Assembly (NCBI GenBank): GCA_023375675.1
Contig: JALQBC010000003.1
Location: 1,695,497-1,759,496 of the forward strand
DNA: 64,000 nt
Source: Cytospora piceicola
Lineage: Eukaryota > Ascomycota > Sordariomycetes > Diaporthales > Cytosporaceae
Reading direction: 5' to 3'
Within the stretch, counting starts at the first letter, position 1. The number at the start of each line of letters is the position of its first letter. Of the stretch, positions 1 through 11,157 are shown piece by piece. The translations under genes and the position numbers were made by a program. Below the pieces are notes generated by a model, which had not been told where the DNA came from, did not search any database, and was given only the letters and a program-made list of their open reading frames with translations.

Positions 1-1060
1 GTCACGGCCGAGGAGAGCTAGGTATAGCCTCCTTTTCTCAACGTCTCACCCATAACGACAGTTGCGTGCTTTGGTTGGATCTACTGCTTCTCGGACTATT
101 AACCATATGCAGTGTATATCACCTGTAAATCTTACTGCCCCCACTCGAACGCGGGGTTTGACTACAATGTATGGCTCGAGGGTCTGCTTTTTGCCCGTCT
201 TTTCATCGACCTTCCAGACCAGTCGCCTTGCTCATCATGGCTTCCAAAGTTTCGGTTGTCCAGTCCGAAAAAGCTTCCGGTCTTGGCAGATCATGGAGAG
301 GGGTTTATCAGCGACTCACATATATGTAGTCCTCCTGTATTCCCATCCCCGTGAGACTGCGCCCCGGCCCGGCAAGCCGTGAGCATCCGCTTGGCTTCTT
401 CGGGGTTGCCTAAACTTCGGGATAACGCGAGATGGCACTGTGCCCACAGTAGTGGCCATGCAGGAAGTTGTGTTCCCCTGCCTTTGATCCCGGCAGCCTT
501 CATGTCCCGTCCCGGATCCGGCCTGCTGTTCCGAGTGTCTATCACGTCCCCAAGTCCTGCCGTCGCCCCGGCGTCTCTTCTGCCGACGGCTTAACTTCGG
601 CCGCTGTTTGGGAGGAGTCCGCCACATCGCGTTGGATAGTCGTCCCGGGTGCGCGTCAGTGTAATCTCAGAATGTATTTATTGAAAGTCATTGCAATAGC
701 CCTTTTACCTCTCCAGTGTTACACACCGCTCATTATGCTTTTGCCGCTGCCAAAGTCCTCTGATGACAGTTTCTCGACCACCTAACGCCTAACGATATTC
801 CATATACATGGATATTCTGAGTAGAAGTTACCTTTCCACCCCAGATCAAGCGGTAGGATCACCCTGTCGGTCCTTCTTTAACAACGCCACCCGCTCAAGC
901 AAATATCAGCTTCCTTCTTTCGTAATTCATCGTAAGTGATCATGTAACCCTCTGTAGAACTCCTGGAGTATCGATCTTTTGAAATCGGCTTGGAATGATG
1001 GGTGAAGCATGGCTGTGGTCACGGGCCTATAAGGTGTACCGTCTGTCAGGTCTGCCGCAG
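1..1060. other. Left-edge non-coding stretch
   Basis: No open frame here resembles a known protein, and none has the length, splice sites and start context of a gene. It lies downstream of the minus-strand GFA gene and probably holds its 3' untranslated region. A neighbouring gene beyond the left edge cannot be excluded. Confidence 0.5.
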
Positions 1061-1923
1061 TCATTGCTGGCTGACACCCGCCATTTGGTGATCATCGGTG
1101 TCGTCTCGATCACTCAGCTTCCTCTTCCCGTTGCTACTCGGAGGGCCGCCAGAATCGTCGTCGTCGTCTCCCTCGCCATTGTATTCCACGATCTCCCACT
1201 CAATCCTCGTCGTGCCATCGGCGCTCTGGCGGGTTCCCTTGGTGCCTTTGAGCCTGCCGCCGAGACTGCTGCCTTCCACAAGGCTGTCAATCCAGGGGAT
1301 GCTTAAGGTCTCGCGGCCCACAGGCTGCCGGGCTGCCGGGGTCGCCACAGGGGCTTGGTCTCCCTGGCCCGCCGCCTGGTCATGCTCCCTCCCTCCTCCC
1401 GCCGGCAGCTCGAGCCCCTCGCCCTCGGAGCTCGGAGAGCTTGGGATGAGTCCCATCTCCTCCAGATCGCCGAGGTCCTCCCGGCACAGGCTGCCAATGG
1501 TGACTTGGATGTAGTCGGCCTCGCTTCGCGGTGTCTCGTGCCAGTACGTCAGTGGCGTCCCGCAGAAACCACAGAAATGTCGGCGGGCATGGCCCTCGAA
1601 GGGGTTCTCATAGAGGCGGCGAATGGTGGAGGCCGTTTCGTCGGGGAAGAACGCGAAGGTTGCAGAGTGGTACCAAGTCAGGGGTACTCTGACATGTGCT
1701 ACAAGTGGATTGGCCTGGGCGGTTCCTACAGGGTGTGTTAGTATGGAAGCTAAGGTATAGCAAAGCCATGGGGAATTCAGAAGCTGAACTGGGGCTTACT
1801 GTGTGAGGGATCAGTTCCAAAGAGGACCTGGGCAACATCAGTTGCACCCTCTGGAGCTCGGATGAAGTACTGGTTTCTGTGACAGGCACAGGAGCCTCGA
1901 AGAGGCCTTGAGAGGAGGCTCAT
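1061..1923 (-). CDS. GFA (CENP-V/GFA) domain protein with acidic tail
   Basis: Predicted 262 aa in two exons, 1923-1800 and 1725-1061. The intron has GTAAGC at its 5' end and TGTAG at its 3' end. The start sits in a good context (aacaacATGAGC). The N-terminus has the GFA pattern G-S-C-A-C (Cys12, Cys14) followed by QYFIRAPEGA. Later come W-Y-H-S, FAFFPDE and H-F-C-G-F-C-G-T-P-L-T-Y-W (Cys93, Cys96). These cysteines are the expected zinc ligands. The middle C-x-C-x2-C group of glutathione-dependent formaldehyde-activating relatives is absent; I recall fungal homologs like this. The last ~130 residues are low complexity and end in a run of Asp. The substrate is unknown, and the GFA name should not be read as proof of formaldehyde metabolism. 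Confidence 0.8.
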
Positions 1924-2400
1924 GTTGTTGGTTTTGGGTGGGTAGGCAATAGAGCTGCTGTGTTGTCTTGCTGACGACCAAGAGTCTTTGGTTGAAGGCC
2001 GGATTTGAAAGTGAAAACAGACAGAGAGGACCACGGTTTACTGGCAGTCAATTGAAATAAGAAGACTTGTAGGTGAGTAAGTGTATTTAGAAAGGCAAGT
2101 GGTCAATCGTTGGCTGCTTTGTTGCTCATTGAGGGCAGATGCACGTATGATGGAAGTACTGCGTAGGGCTTATTGTGCACTGTAATTGTAGGGTACAGTG
2201 TACACTGTAGTGCGGTGTACTCCAGAGGCAAGGTCGAACCCCCACCGGGTTCTATGGCTGGACCCCACAGTGGCAGATCAGGCAACTTGTGCTGTCATTC
2301 AGCCCTAGCTTGACCTGGAGTCTTCGTGATGTTTCTCTGCATTAGCTCGGTACCTGGGGTATCTTCTTCCCAGGTAACTTACGTTGTTACTTACCATAAA

Positions 2401-2442
2401 TACGTACCTAGGTAGGTAACTAGGTAACTACTTAAGTAGGTA
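2401..2442. repeat. ACCTAGGT/TAGGTA palindromic array
   Basis: Repeats built from CCTAGG, TAGGTA and TAACTAGG units, together self-complementary. Member of the dispersed intergenic family described in the findings. Confidence 0.7.
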
Positions 2443-3130
2443 GTGCTTGGAAACTTCTAGTACTCTGGACCATCTCACGATGACAACTATGCCACGGTCA
2501 CCCATGGGCTGCCATCAATCATCCACCCGCAGAGTACGGCGTCATTCCCACCGCCGCAACGGATGGTTGCAGGATGTTCTGACGAGAAAGAGACGGATGT
2601 ATGAGATATACCAACGTCACTCAGTCACACAGGAATATAGTTGCGAAGAAATTGAGCCAAAAACGAGATACAGCAGTGATTGATATATGTACGTATGTGC
2701 ACACTACACGAGGGACTACCACGCAAGCAAGCGAGGTTCTGACTTGTCATATCTACCAGATCCTCGGGCCTCGGCAACCACGGCAGGTTCGCAGGTCAGC
2801 TGAGTTTCGTGGTAGTGGCAGCTAGGAATTGAATATATCTTGGCTACTGGGTGTGTAGCCTTGTACAGAGTCGCAGTAACTATTCCCATCCGTTGATTCT
2901 ATTGGAAACGGATTGAATTGCCTTTCGGCGGTCGGCAGCCAGCCAAATAGTTCGCCGAGGGATAGCGTGCGTGCGTACGTGCATAGCTGAGCTGACGATG
3001 GCTTCACCAACGACGGAGCTGGAAGGGGAATAACCGTCACGTTGGAGCTCGGCTAAGAGGAAACGACTATCAAGGCGAAGTAACTAAGTAACCTTGGAAG
3101 GTATTCGGTTGGGGTAATTGCAGCGGAGGA

Positions 3131-3170
3131 CATACCTACCTACCTACCTAGGTACCTAGGTAGGTACATG
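3131..3170. repeat. ACCTAGGT palindromic array with 26-bp perfect palindrome
   Basis: Tandem TACC units run into ACCTAGGTACCTAGGT. Positions 3141-3166 form a perfect 26-bp palindrome centred on a GTAC. It lies about 330 bp upstream of the acyl-CoA ligase start. Confidence 0.75.
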
Positions 3171-3491
3171 ATGTACTTGCATTGATACCAAACCGAAGGG
3201 GTCAAGAGCTGCTCCCCCGCTCTTCGAAACCTCCAACTTCTCCGCCTTGATCTGCACCCCAACTCAACTCTGGGGTGACTTGGCCAGAGGACCCATTTGT
3301 TGAGGCCGCTGCGTATGTTCACAACTGCTCCCCGGCCTACGGGATCTAACCTGGTTGTCCATTCTACTTCTACTGTACTCATCTAGATACGGCGAGGCAA
3401 CTTGGTCGCGAACCTCACCCTGCTTATATGCTGTATTCTAGATACATCCGCCCTGCCTGAGGAGTATATTGAAAATTAAAACACGATCAAC

Positions 3492-5403
3492 ATGTCCGGC
3501 CCTCCATCTCGTCTCCGGAGTATTCTGGGCCACATCTTGCCATCAACCCTGCCCCCATCTCGACCCTCAACCCAGCCGTCATCGTCATCCTCCTCTCCCT
3601 CCATTGGCACCGGAGAAACGCACCAGCACACTCATAACACCCACACACTCTCGCCGACCATATTCCTTCCCCGGGCTGCCTCAATAGAGCCCCACGCCGA
3701 GGCCATAGTCCACATCACCGTCAACGGCACAACTCTCCGCCGTACCTATCAGGAGTTTGCCGACCGGGCACGGGGGCTGGCCTACTACATCAAGACGCAC
3801 GGCTTCAAGCGGGTCGGGGTGCTGATGCCAAACACGCCTGCATTCCTGGAGTCTGTCTACGGGATTGTTGCGGGCGGTGCGGCCATCGTGCCTGTGAATT
3901 ACAGACTGAAGGAGGATGACGTGCGCTACATCTTTGAGTTTTCCGACGTCGAGATTGTGCTTGTGGATTGGGAACTCGAGGAATTGTTGACGACTTTCAG
4001 GAAGTCGAGGCCTGACGTGAAGGTGATAGTCGACACGGATACCGATGCTACCGAGGGCGAGTTGTGTGGTCCCTTCGACGAGATCGTCCTCGAAGGCTTG
4101 ACGTATGACCGGCAGAATGGCAGCAAAGGATGGGAAGGGCTCCATGTCCAAGCCGAAAATGAGGACGACATGCTCGCCATCCCTTTTACATCAGGGACGA
4201 CTTCGAAGCCCAAAGGAGTCGTCTACACCCACCGCGGTTCATATCTGGCAACTCTGGGCAATGTGATAGAAACGGGGCTAAACGTCCAAGACGGGCGGTG
4301 CAAATACCTCTGGACCCTACCCATGCAAGTCTTTTACCTTCTCTGCGTCTGACCATATAAGCTTACCTCATCTGATAGGTTCCATGCCATAGGATGGACC
4401 TTCCCGTGGGCCACCGTTGCTGTCAGAGGGACAAACGTCTGCCTGCGAAAGATCGACTACCCTCTTGTGTGGCGTCTCCTCAAAGAGGAACACATTACAC
4501 ACTTCAACGCGGCGCCCACAGTGAACACTCTACTCTGCGCTGATCCTAACGCCGAGCGCCTCGAGCAGCCCTGTCATGTGACAGTGGCAGCATCACCACC
4601 CACCCCCCATCTATTCGAGCAGATGACCGCCCTCAACTTGCGTCCAGTGCACGTGTACGGCATGACTGAAACATACGGGCCCATCACTAAGGGCTACATC
4701 ATGCCCGAGTGGGAGGCTCTGGAGCCGAGCGAGAAGTACACCCTGATGGCTCGGCAGGGCCACGGGTTCGTGACGAGCCTCCCTGTCAGGGTGATCAAGG
4801 TGGACCAGCCAGAAGGGGTCCTGGTGGACGTGGCCAAGGATGGCATCGAGATTGGAGAAATTGTCTTATTCGGGAATCTCTGCGCCAAAGGGTATTATAA
4901 AGACCCGGAGGCAACAAATAAGTTGTTTGCGGGGGGCGCATTGCACTCGGGTGACTTGGCGGTCTGGCACCCCGACGGTGCCGTGCAGATCTTGGACCGG
5001 GCGAAGGACATAATCATTTCCGGTAAGACATTCGTTGTATCCCGATGGTGTGTCACTTCGTGTTTGGGGGGACTCACTACTGACTTTGTTAGGCGGTGAA
5101 AACATCTCCTCGGTAGCCCTCGAGAGCATGTTGGTGGAGCACCCGAACATCCTCGAGGCTGGCGTGGTGGCGGTTGCAGATTCTCATTGGGGAGAGAGGC
5201 CAAAGGCCTACGTGACGGTCAAAGAGGGAAAAAAGGTCGAAGGGAAGGATGTCGTGGACTGGGCGAGACACCAGAGCCAGATCTCCAAATTCATGGTCCC
5301 AAGGGAGGTCGAGATCATCCCAGAGCTTCCCAAGACCTCAACGGGCAAGATCAAGAAGAACATACTCAGGGAATGGGCGAAACACGGCCAGCACAAGCCA
5401 TAG
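3492..5403 (+). CDS. AMP-dependent acyl-CoA synthetase/ligase
   Basis: Predicted 595 aa of the ANL adenylating superfamily, which activates a carboxylic acid as acyl-AMP and then acyl-CoA. Three exons: 3492-4324, 4379-5022 and 5093-5403. The first intron (4325-4378) is GC-AG; the second starts GTAAGA. Visible motifs are the P-loop-like TSGTTSKPKG (about 233-242), FHAIGWTFPW just after intron 1, YGMTE (371-375), the ATP-binding SGD (Asp470), RAKD (about 485), SGGENISS across intron 2, and C-terminal STGK with catalytic Lys578. This looks like the medium/long-chain acid branch, but the substrate cannot be told. The N-terminus R7-L8-x5-H14-I15 is close to a peroxisomal PTS2, and there is no C-terminal PTS1. 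The start has context gatcaacATGTCC. It converges with the CLC gene. Confidence 0.92.
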
Positions 5404-5423
5404 AGGCCAGCACAAGCCATAGA
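5386..5423 (+). repeat. 19-bp tandem duplication across the stop codon
   Basis: GGCCAGCACAAGCCATAGA occurs twice in direct tandem (5386-5404 and 5405-5423). The TAG stop of the acyl-CoA ligase lies in the first copy. Confidence 0.95.
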
Positions 5424-6338
5424 ATAGAGTTCTTCAAACGAAGAACATTGGATATCAGTAAGGGCGTCCTCAAGGACGCAGCCGAGCCGACGAGCATGTA
5501 GGATGGACGGCCTGGCTGCCCAGAACGGTGCCACCCTGTATATCCTTTCCTGGCACTGTTCGGTCAAATAGCTTCAACTTCCTCGCACCCACGGCTGACC
5601 CAGCCGACGGAACGTTCCGTCTAAGAGATTCTGGAGGCCTTGGAAGGCTGTCGTGGAACATGGGCTTCGACTTGAGGATTGCCAGTAGGGGGACGGGGAT
5701 CCGGGCCGACCAACCGGAGTCGCCGGCTGATGGGTAGACGGGAGGAAACTCCTGTGATGACTTGATAGAGGCAGCTCAAGGCATACTAGAACAATTTGCT
5801 TCGCGACTCATCCTGCTATTTCAGGCAGAAGAAACACCACGTTGCAAACAATAGTCTTCTGCTCCTATACGTATGATCTGTGATTGCATATTGAATCTCT
5901 GCATTCGGAACGGGCCGCAGTGGGGACACATTCCAAGGCACCTAGAGTGAGTAAACCAGGGGTTTTTTGCAGCAACGGGAAGCAACATTCATGTAAATGA
6001 GAAGGTGCAAGGGCCATTGGATAACAATGACGATGGGACCAACCCTGATCATGATGCGAGTAACAAGGTAGAGGGCAACGAAATAACGAATCGTAAGCGT
6101 TCGAAGGAAGAACCCATGAACTGATGAGTACGTTAAGCAGCAGAAGATACAGTAGAGTACAAGTCCGTCACCTCTCCAAATGCTCATGCAAATGCGGTCT
6201 ATACCTTCCTCGACAAGGAGAATGCTAACGCCATATCCCAATGCTAACGACAAAAATGGAAACGCTGCGTGATCTGCCTCCACGGAAATTGCACCAGAAT
6301 CTCGTGTACAACTCGGTGGTCTCTTCGAATGTAATGTC
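5404..6338. other. Convergent 3' region between the acyl-CoA ligase and CLC-1
   Basis: No gene supported. An apparently hydrophobic 113-codon minus-strand frame (6283-5942) lies just downstream of the CLC stop and is most simply read as T-rich 3' untranslated sequence. Confidence 0.6.
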
Positions 6339-9317
6339 CTACATATGACCTTGCTTCTCTTCTATCTGCCTCATGTATTTGGCAAATGTCTTCTTATGTG
6401 TCTAGAATTTGTTGTCAGTGTCGTCGATATGGCAACTTGTAGTTGGACGAGGGTACGATACTTACCATGCCGGCGTATTTACCATCTCTAAGGACACAGA
6501 TGTACCTTAGTCCCAATTTCACGAAACACTCATAGATGAGGTCCATGGGTGAGTGGATATCCAAAGCCACAGGCGCCTACCGCCACTGTCAGTAATGCTT
6601 CACAAGGACTCAAGCGGTAGAAGCACTTACCGGATCGATATATCTAGTGAAATCAGTGGGGTCGGGACTGCCATCGTCCGAGTCATCAATGGAAGGCACT
6701 TGCGCCATAAGGCACAAATCAGAGTCCTCATCGGTGAGCTGATCTAGTGCATATTCCAGATCCGGTGCTGGAATGAGCCCCACGAGGATCCCGTCTCTAA
6801 GAATAGGAAGCCCACCGTCAAGCTCGCCAGCCGCATGAAGGCGCTCGAGTTTCCTGCGCAGCCCTCCAGCCGGCACGAGCGGGGAGTTGGTGATGTCAAT
6901 GACCCTTTCACGGCGCACCCTAGGCACGATATCGGCAAGATCGGCCGTGAAGATGGGCTTGTGCTTGTTGTTGAGGAAGGGATACGAGTTCAATTCCGTC
7001 AAGAGATCCTATATAAAGTTAGTCAAGGCTCTCAATACCACCCTAAGCGTCGACTTACGTATATACTCAGTGGCTCGATGAAGTCTGATGTCCACTTCGC
7101 CACAAGAATGGCTAACGAGAAGGGCAGCACATAGTCGAGACTGCCTGTCAGCTCAAAGAGGATGACGGCCAATGTAACTGAGAGTCGAGTCACGCCACAC
7201 ATGGTGGAGCCGGCTGCAATCAAGGCGTAGACACCCGGTTGAATGCAAGTCGTATCTCCTATCCGCGAGCATCTGTCCCAGACGGAGAATGTGTCGAATC
7301 TCATCACCAGGTATTGGACAACATGCCCAATCAGACGGCCCATCAAACCGCCTACAACCATGGACGGAACGTAGATACCCGCTGGGACTTTCTGTATGTT
7401 GATACAATTAGCCTTCCGTCTGATGCTGATGCAATATGCCCGACAGAAACAAAGCTGGGAATGTGGTTGGGTCATGATCAACTTACAATGCCAAAAGTGA
7501 TGACAGTCAAGAAACCCTTGATAAGGAAAGCCACCAAGAGGTTCATGAGAACGGGAGGAATTTCTCCCATCGCACCCGGACAGAGACCGACCTCATCTAA
7601 GGTGTTGTCTGATGGGTCACAAGGTGCAGCGAGGTTATAGAGCAGTTTTGCAACCGGCAACTTCGTCAATAAGTTCCAGTATCCCATCATTCCACTGATA
7701 AGAGCCACTAACGCCACCTCCACGATGGGGAATCTCTTGATGGCGGGAATCTTGCGGAATGACTTGGCCCAGTACCTTGAAGCCTTGATGAACAGGGCGC
7801 CGAGTGAGCCACCCAATACTCCCACGATGACGAAGCTGACCAGCTCGAAGTATTCCCAGTCGACTGAGTAGTGAACTTGAAACATAACAATCTTGTGGGT
7901 GCCATAAGGATTGAGGAATTTGAGAGTCAAGGCGGCAATGATACAGCAGAAGAAGGTCCTGAAGAGCGTCTTCGAAGGGAAGAAGTACGCCACTTCCTCA
8001 AGGCCGAACAGGACGCCTCCCAAAGGTGCTCCGAAAGCGACGGCAACACCAGCAGCAGCGGCGGCCGACAAGACCTCACGTCTTTTTCCGTCGTTGCGAT
8101 CGTACTTTTCAAACAGACGACAGGCGATATTGCCCACGCAGGTAGCGATATGCACATAGGGACCCTCCTTGCCCAGACTCATACCGGATGCCACGCTGAG
8201 CACAAGGCCGACTGATTTTATTACAAGGGTCTTGAAGCCCAGGAAGCCGTGCAGCACAAAGCCACTGAGGATAACGCGCACTTCGGCTACTCCACTGCCG
8301 GCTGCCGAATAGTATATCATAGGTGGCGAGGAGGGGGCGGCAGGAAGACTGTCGATGCGCTGCTGTGGGCTGACATCGCCGCTTTCATGCTCTGGTTCAT
8401 TATCTGGTATGGCAGCGGGCTGGGCTGCCAGATTCTCGTCCAGCGTGGACAGTCTGTATGCAGATGGTACTACAGTCTTGGTGAGGAGCGTGAGGAGGCA
8501 GGCGGCGATGGCGAACACGTTGACCCAGAAGATGTATATGGCCCACTCTCTCCACTTCGCGTCAAATGGTAGGTCGTTGGCGACCTCGGACCACGACACC
8601 CAGTCGGTACAGTCGCCCAGGGGGCAGCATCGCTTCTCGCTCAGGTACCATTTGTTCGAGCAATAGCCGTATTTCCAATCAAACAGGGTTTGCTCGGATA
8701 CGTTGATAACATACGCTATGACGGCAACAATGAAGCCGACCAAGGCCGAAAGGATCCAACCTTGAGCGGCATCGAAAATAAGGTATACACGGCCCCAAAA
8801 GTCCTTTCGGCTCCGGAGAGCTTTCGCGCGGTGGGCATCGGCGATACTGTCGTGGACCCAGTCGGTAGAAGTAAACTGGTCGTACCAGACACGGTCGTCT
8901 TGCAACAGTGAATGCCTGGAATCGGCCAAGGAGTCTTCGTGGTAGGATATTGCCTGGATTAATTTCGTGCTCCATGAACCTTTCCGGTTGTGGTTCCTTG
9001 TTGGTAGGTCGCTGCCTGTTCACGGTAGGACGATATGGTCAGCCGTGATTGCCAGACCACAAGAAGAGCAGGACAGGTTGCGAACCTAGATGGCTGTCTC
9101 CTCGTGACAGCTGGCCACGTGGAGGAACCGCTTCATCCGAGATCTTTATGCGTGCCCTCGTGGCCGCCAGCAGTGATGTTCTCTCGCTTGGTTCCTCGGT
9201 CATGGAATTCCTCCTGCTTTGCATTCGTGAGGATGGGCGCGAACGTCGTCGATGACCAACAGGCGAGTGGGGCGCCGTCAAATGACGTCTATCATCGCGG
9301 CCCCGATCGTCTTCCAT
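6339..9317 (-). CDS. CLC chloride/proton exchanger with two CBS domains (CLC-1, Gef1-like)
   Basis: Predicted 881 aa in six exons: 9317-9086, 9015-7487, 7391-7059, 7008-6631, 6576-6466 and 6401-6339. All introns are GT-AG and 50-95 bp. CLC membrane core motifs: GSGVAEV (317-323), GKEGPYVH with gating Glu361, LEEVAYFFP with the proton-pathway Glu418, and GIYVP (592-596). Both glutamates are present, so a Cl-/H+ antiporter of endosome, vacuole or Golgi membranes is expected, as for yeast Gef1. The C-terminal ~180 residues form a CBS pair, the second ending in YECFVKLGLRYICVLRDGKYAGM. The cytosolic N-terminus is polar and Arg-rich. It shares a 1.8-kb upstream region with NRDE2. Confidence 0.95.
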
Positions 9318-11157
9318 CTTGAGCTTAACCTTGGTGTATTGATGTGTTGATAGGGTGGGCAGCTTAGTGACTTTGTCCGTGTAAGCCGAGGTGAGAATGT
9401 ACCGCTTCAGTTGTCGAACATGACTGTATGGCGCCCTCCCTTGTCTCACCGACTCAAATCGGTGTTCATTGCTCTGGAATTTCTCTCAAGGAATGTTGGA
9501 AGGTATGCGTACGATGGCAATGAAGCAGATAGGAGAGGAAAGTGAAATGGGGGGAGAGGGAAGAGGATACAGCAAGGCGTCAACTGATCCAGTCTTCGAG
9601 TTGGAGCTTGGAGCTGGAGGACGGTTTGGGCCCACTGTTGGCCGGGGCGGGCTGGCGGGCTGGCGGGACGACAGCACTTGCGACGGCTAAAGGCTCGCGT
9701 ACCGCGGCGTTGGCTCTTTTTTCGTTGTTGTCTAACTACACAGTAGCTCTACCTAAGTACCTAGGTACTTGAGTAGCCAGTCAGTGACAACGACTCGTTA
9801 AATGGGCCTTGCTACTATGTATGCTATGTTCTCATACTCTGAGAAAGTGTGGCCCCCAAGCGAAGTACCTACCTTTACACACGAGACTTGAGAACTGCAA
9901 GAGTTCGTTTCAAGGAGGAACAAGGAGGAGCGTGAGTTTGAAACTTTGTGTTACTGGAGTCGAGCTGTCGACTCCCTTGCTATTTAAAATACAACTGGTT
10001 GCTACCTAAGCCCAGATTACTGTTATCCATGGATCTCTCAAAGGTCGACAATGAGGCTTAAATCAACCTAATTGCGCAATTCTTGCCGTGTCAGGTGACA
10101 AATACCACTACACTACCATGCACACTTAACTCCCACGACGATTGTAGCACATAAAACGCAGTGGTGTATTTCCCCTATGTACCCAGATAGACGGTAGGAA
10201 CCATGGAAGATCTTGATGCAGGCAGGCGGTCGGTACTGCGTTGTACATAAACTAAGGTACCAGGAGTACCTAAGTACTTAGGTACTTGGGGGTATTAGCC
10301 CAACAGCTAAGCCTAGGCAGCCTGTCACCATGCTGGATGAGGTCATGAGTGGCCCTGATGGGACCCCTAAAAATGTCACCATCCAGCCAGCCCATCCAGC
10401 CCCATCCAAACATTCCCCAGATCGGAGGATCAGCCGAGTTGACCGCTGGAAAGGCCACCTGAGCTCCTGCACCTGGTTATAAAAATAAAACGATCCTTTT
10501 GCAAAGTATGTGTGTGAAGGGGGGGGGGGGGAGGAAATACTTTGATAAGCACGTACCCGAGTCGAGAAACGCCGAGGATAAGATTATAGGTACGTACTTA
10601 TTAGTAGATAGTACCTAGTGGTGGTGTGATACTGCCCAGGTGTATACCTACTAGGTAGGTAGTGTACGGGAATAAGCTCTTCAGGTCATCAGTGCCCAGC
10701 ACATGCCCACCTGCAAGTGACAGGTCAACGACCAGGGTTTGGGTTGTGCACGATGCCGGAGGGGGGCCGCTAACCCTGATGTTCAACCCCGAAACAATTC
10801 CATCTGCAAGTGGGCGGATCGGGAAGGAACCGAGTCGAAGCATCTCAGAAGCTTCCAAACAATCCATTTCTCACGCTGATGCTGCCAGCTGCCAACACCA
10901 ACACTTCCACTAGTGCTAGATACATATCTGCAGTGTAACCTCAGTGGTTTGATTTTGATAATCAACCGTTCTACATTTCGCACTAATCAGGGACTACCGT
11001 ACCGTTCCACGATCCCCTCTGTTGCAAAAACATCGATCCACCTGCAGTATCTCCAACAACTCACCCACACCCAACAAGCTTTCAATGGCAGTGCATTACG
11101 TGGATCAGTCTATAGCCGTGTGACGAACCCTACGGTCGTACCAGCGGCCGCCCTACC
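9318..11157. other. Divergent intergenic region CLC-1/NRDE2
   Basis: 1.8 kb without supported coding sequence. It holds three ACCTAGGT-type arrays (9751-9770, about 10254-10290, about 10588-10661) and a run of 13 G (10519-10531). Promoters of both neighbours lie here. Confidence 0.6.
10254..10661. repeat. Two ACCTAGGT/AGTACTTAGG arrays
   Basis: Clusters of TAAGGTACC, GTACTTAGGTACTT, GTACGTACTT and CTACTAGGTAGGTAG at about 10254-10290 and 10588-10661. They belong to the dispersed palindromic family. Confidence 0.6.

Larger units (their letters stand above)
1924..3491. other. Intergenic region, divergent promoters of the GFA and acyl-CoA ligase genes
   Basis: No coding signal supported. It contains two arrays of the ACCTAGGT-type palindrome (about 2401-2442 and 3131-3170). 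The 5' regions of both flanking genes must lie here. Confidence 0.6.

Noticed and set aside
5942..6283. 113-codon hydrophobic frame downstream of CLC-1
   Set aside because: T-rich sequence gives membrane-like residues by composition alone, and it follows the stop codon on the same strand, so 3' untranslated sequence is likelier.
10519..10531. G13, G12 (24627-24638) and C11 (17574-17584) homopolymers as G-quadruplex elements
   Set aside because: Single uninterrupted runs near no clear regulatory landmark; slippage tracts are the simpler explanation.
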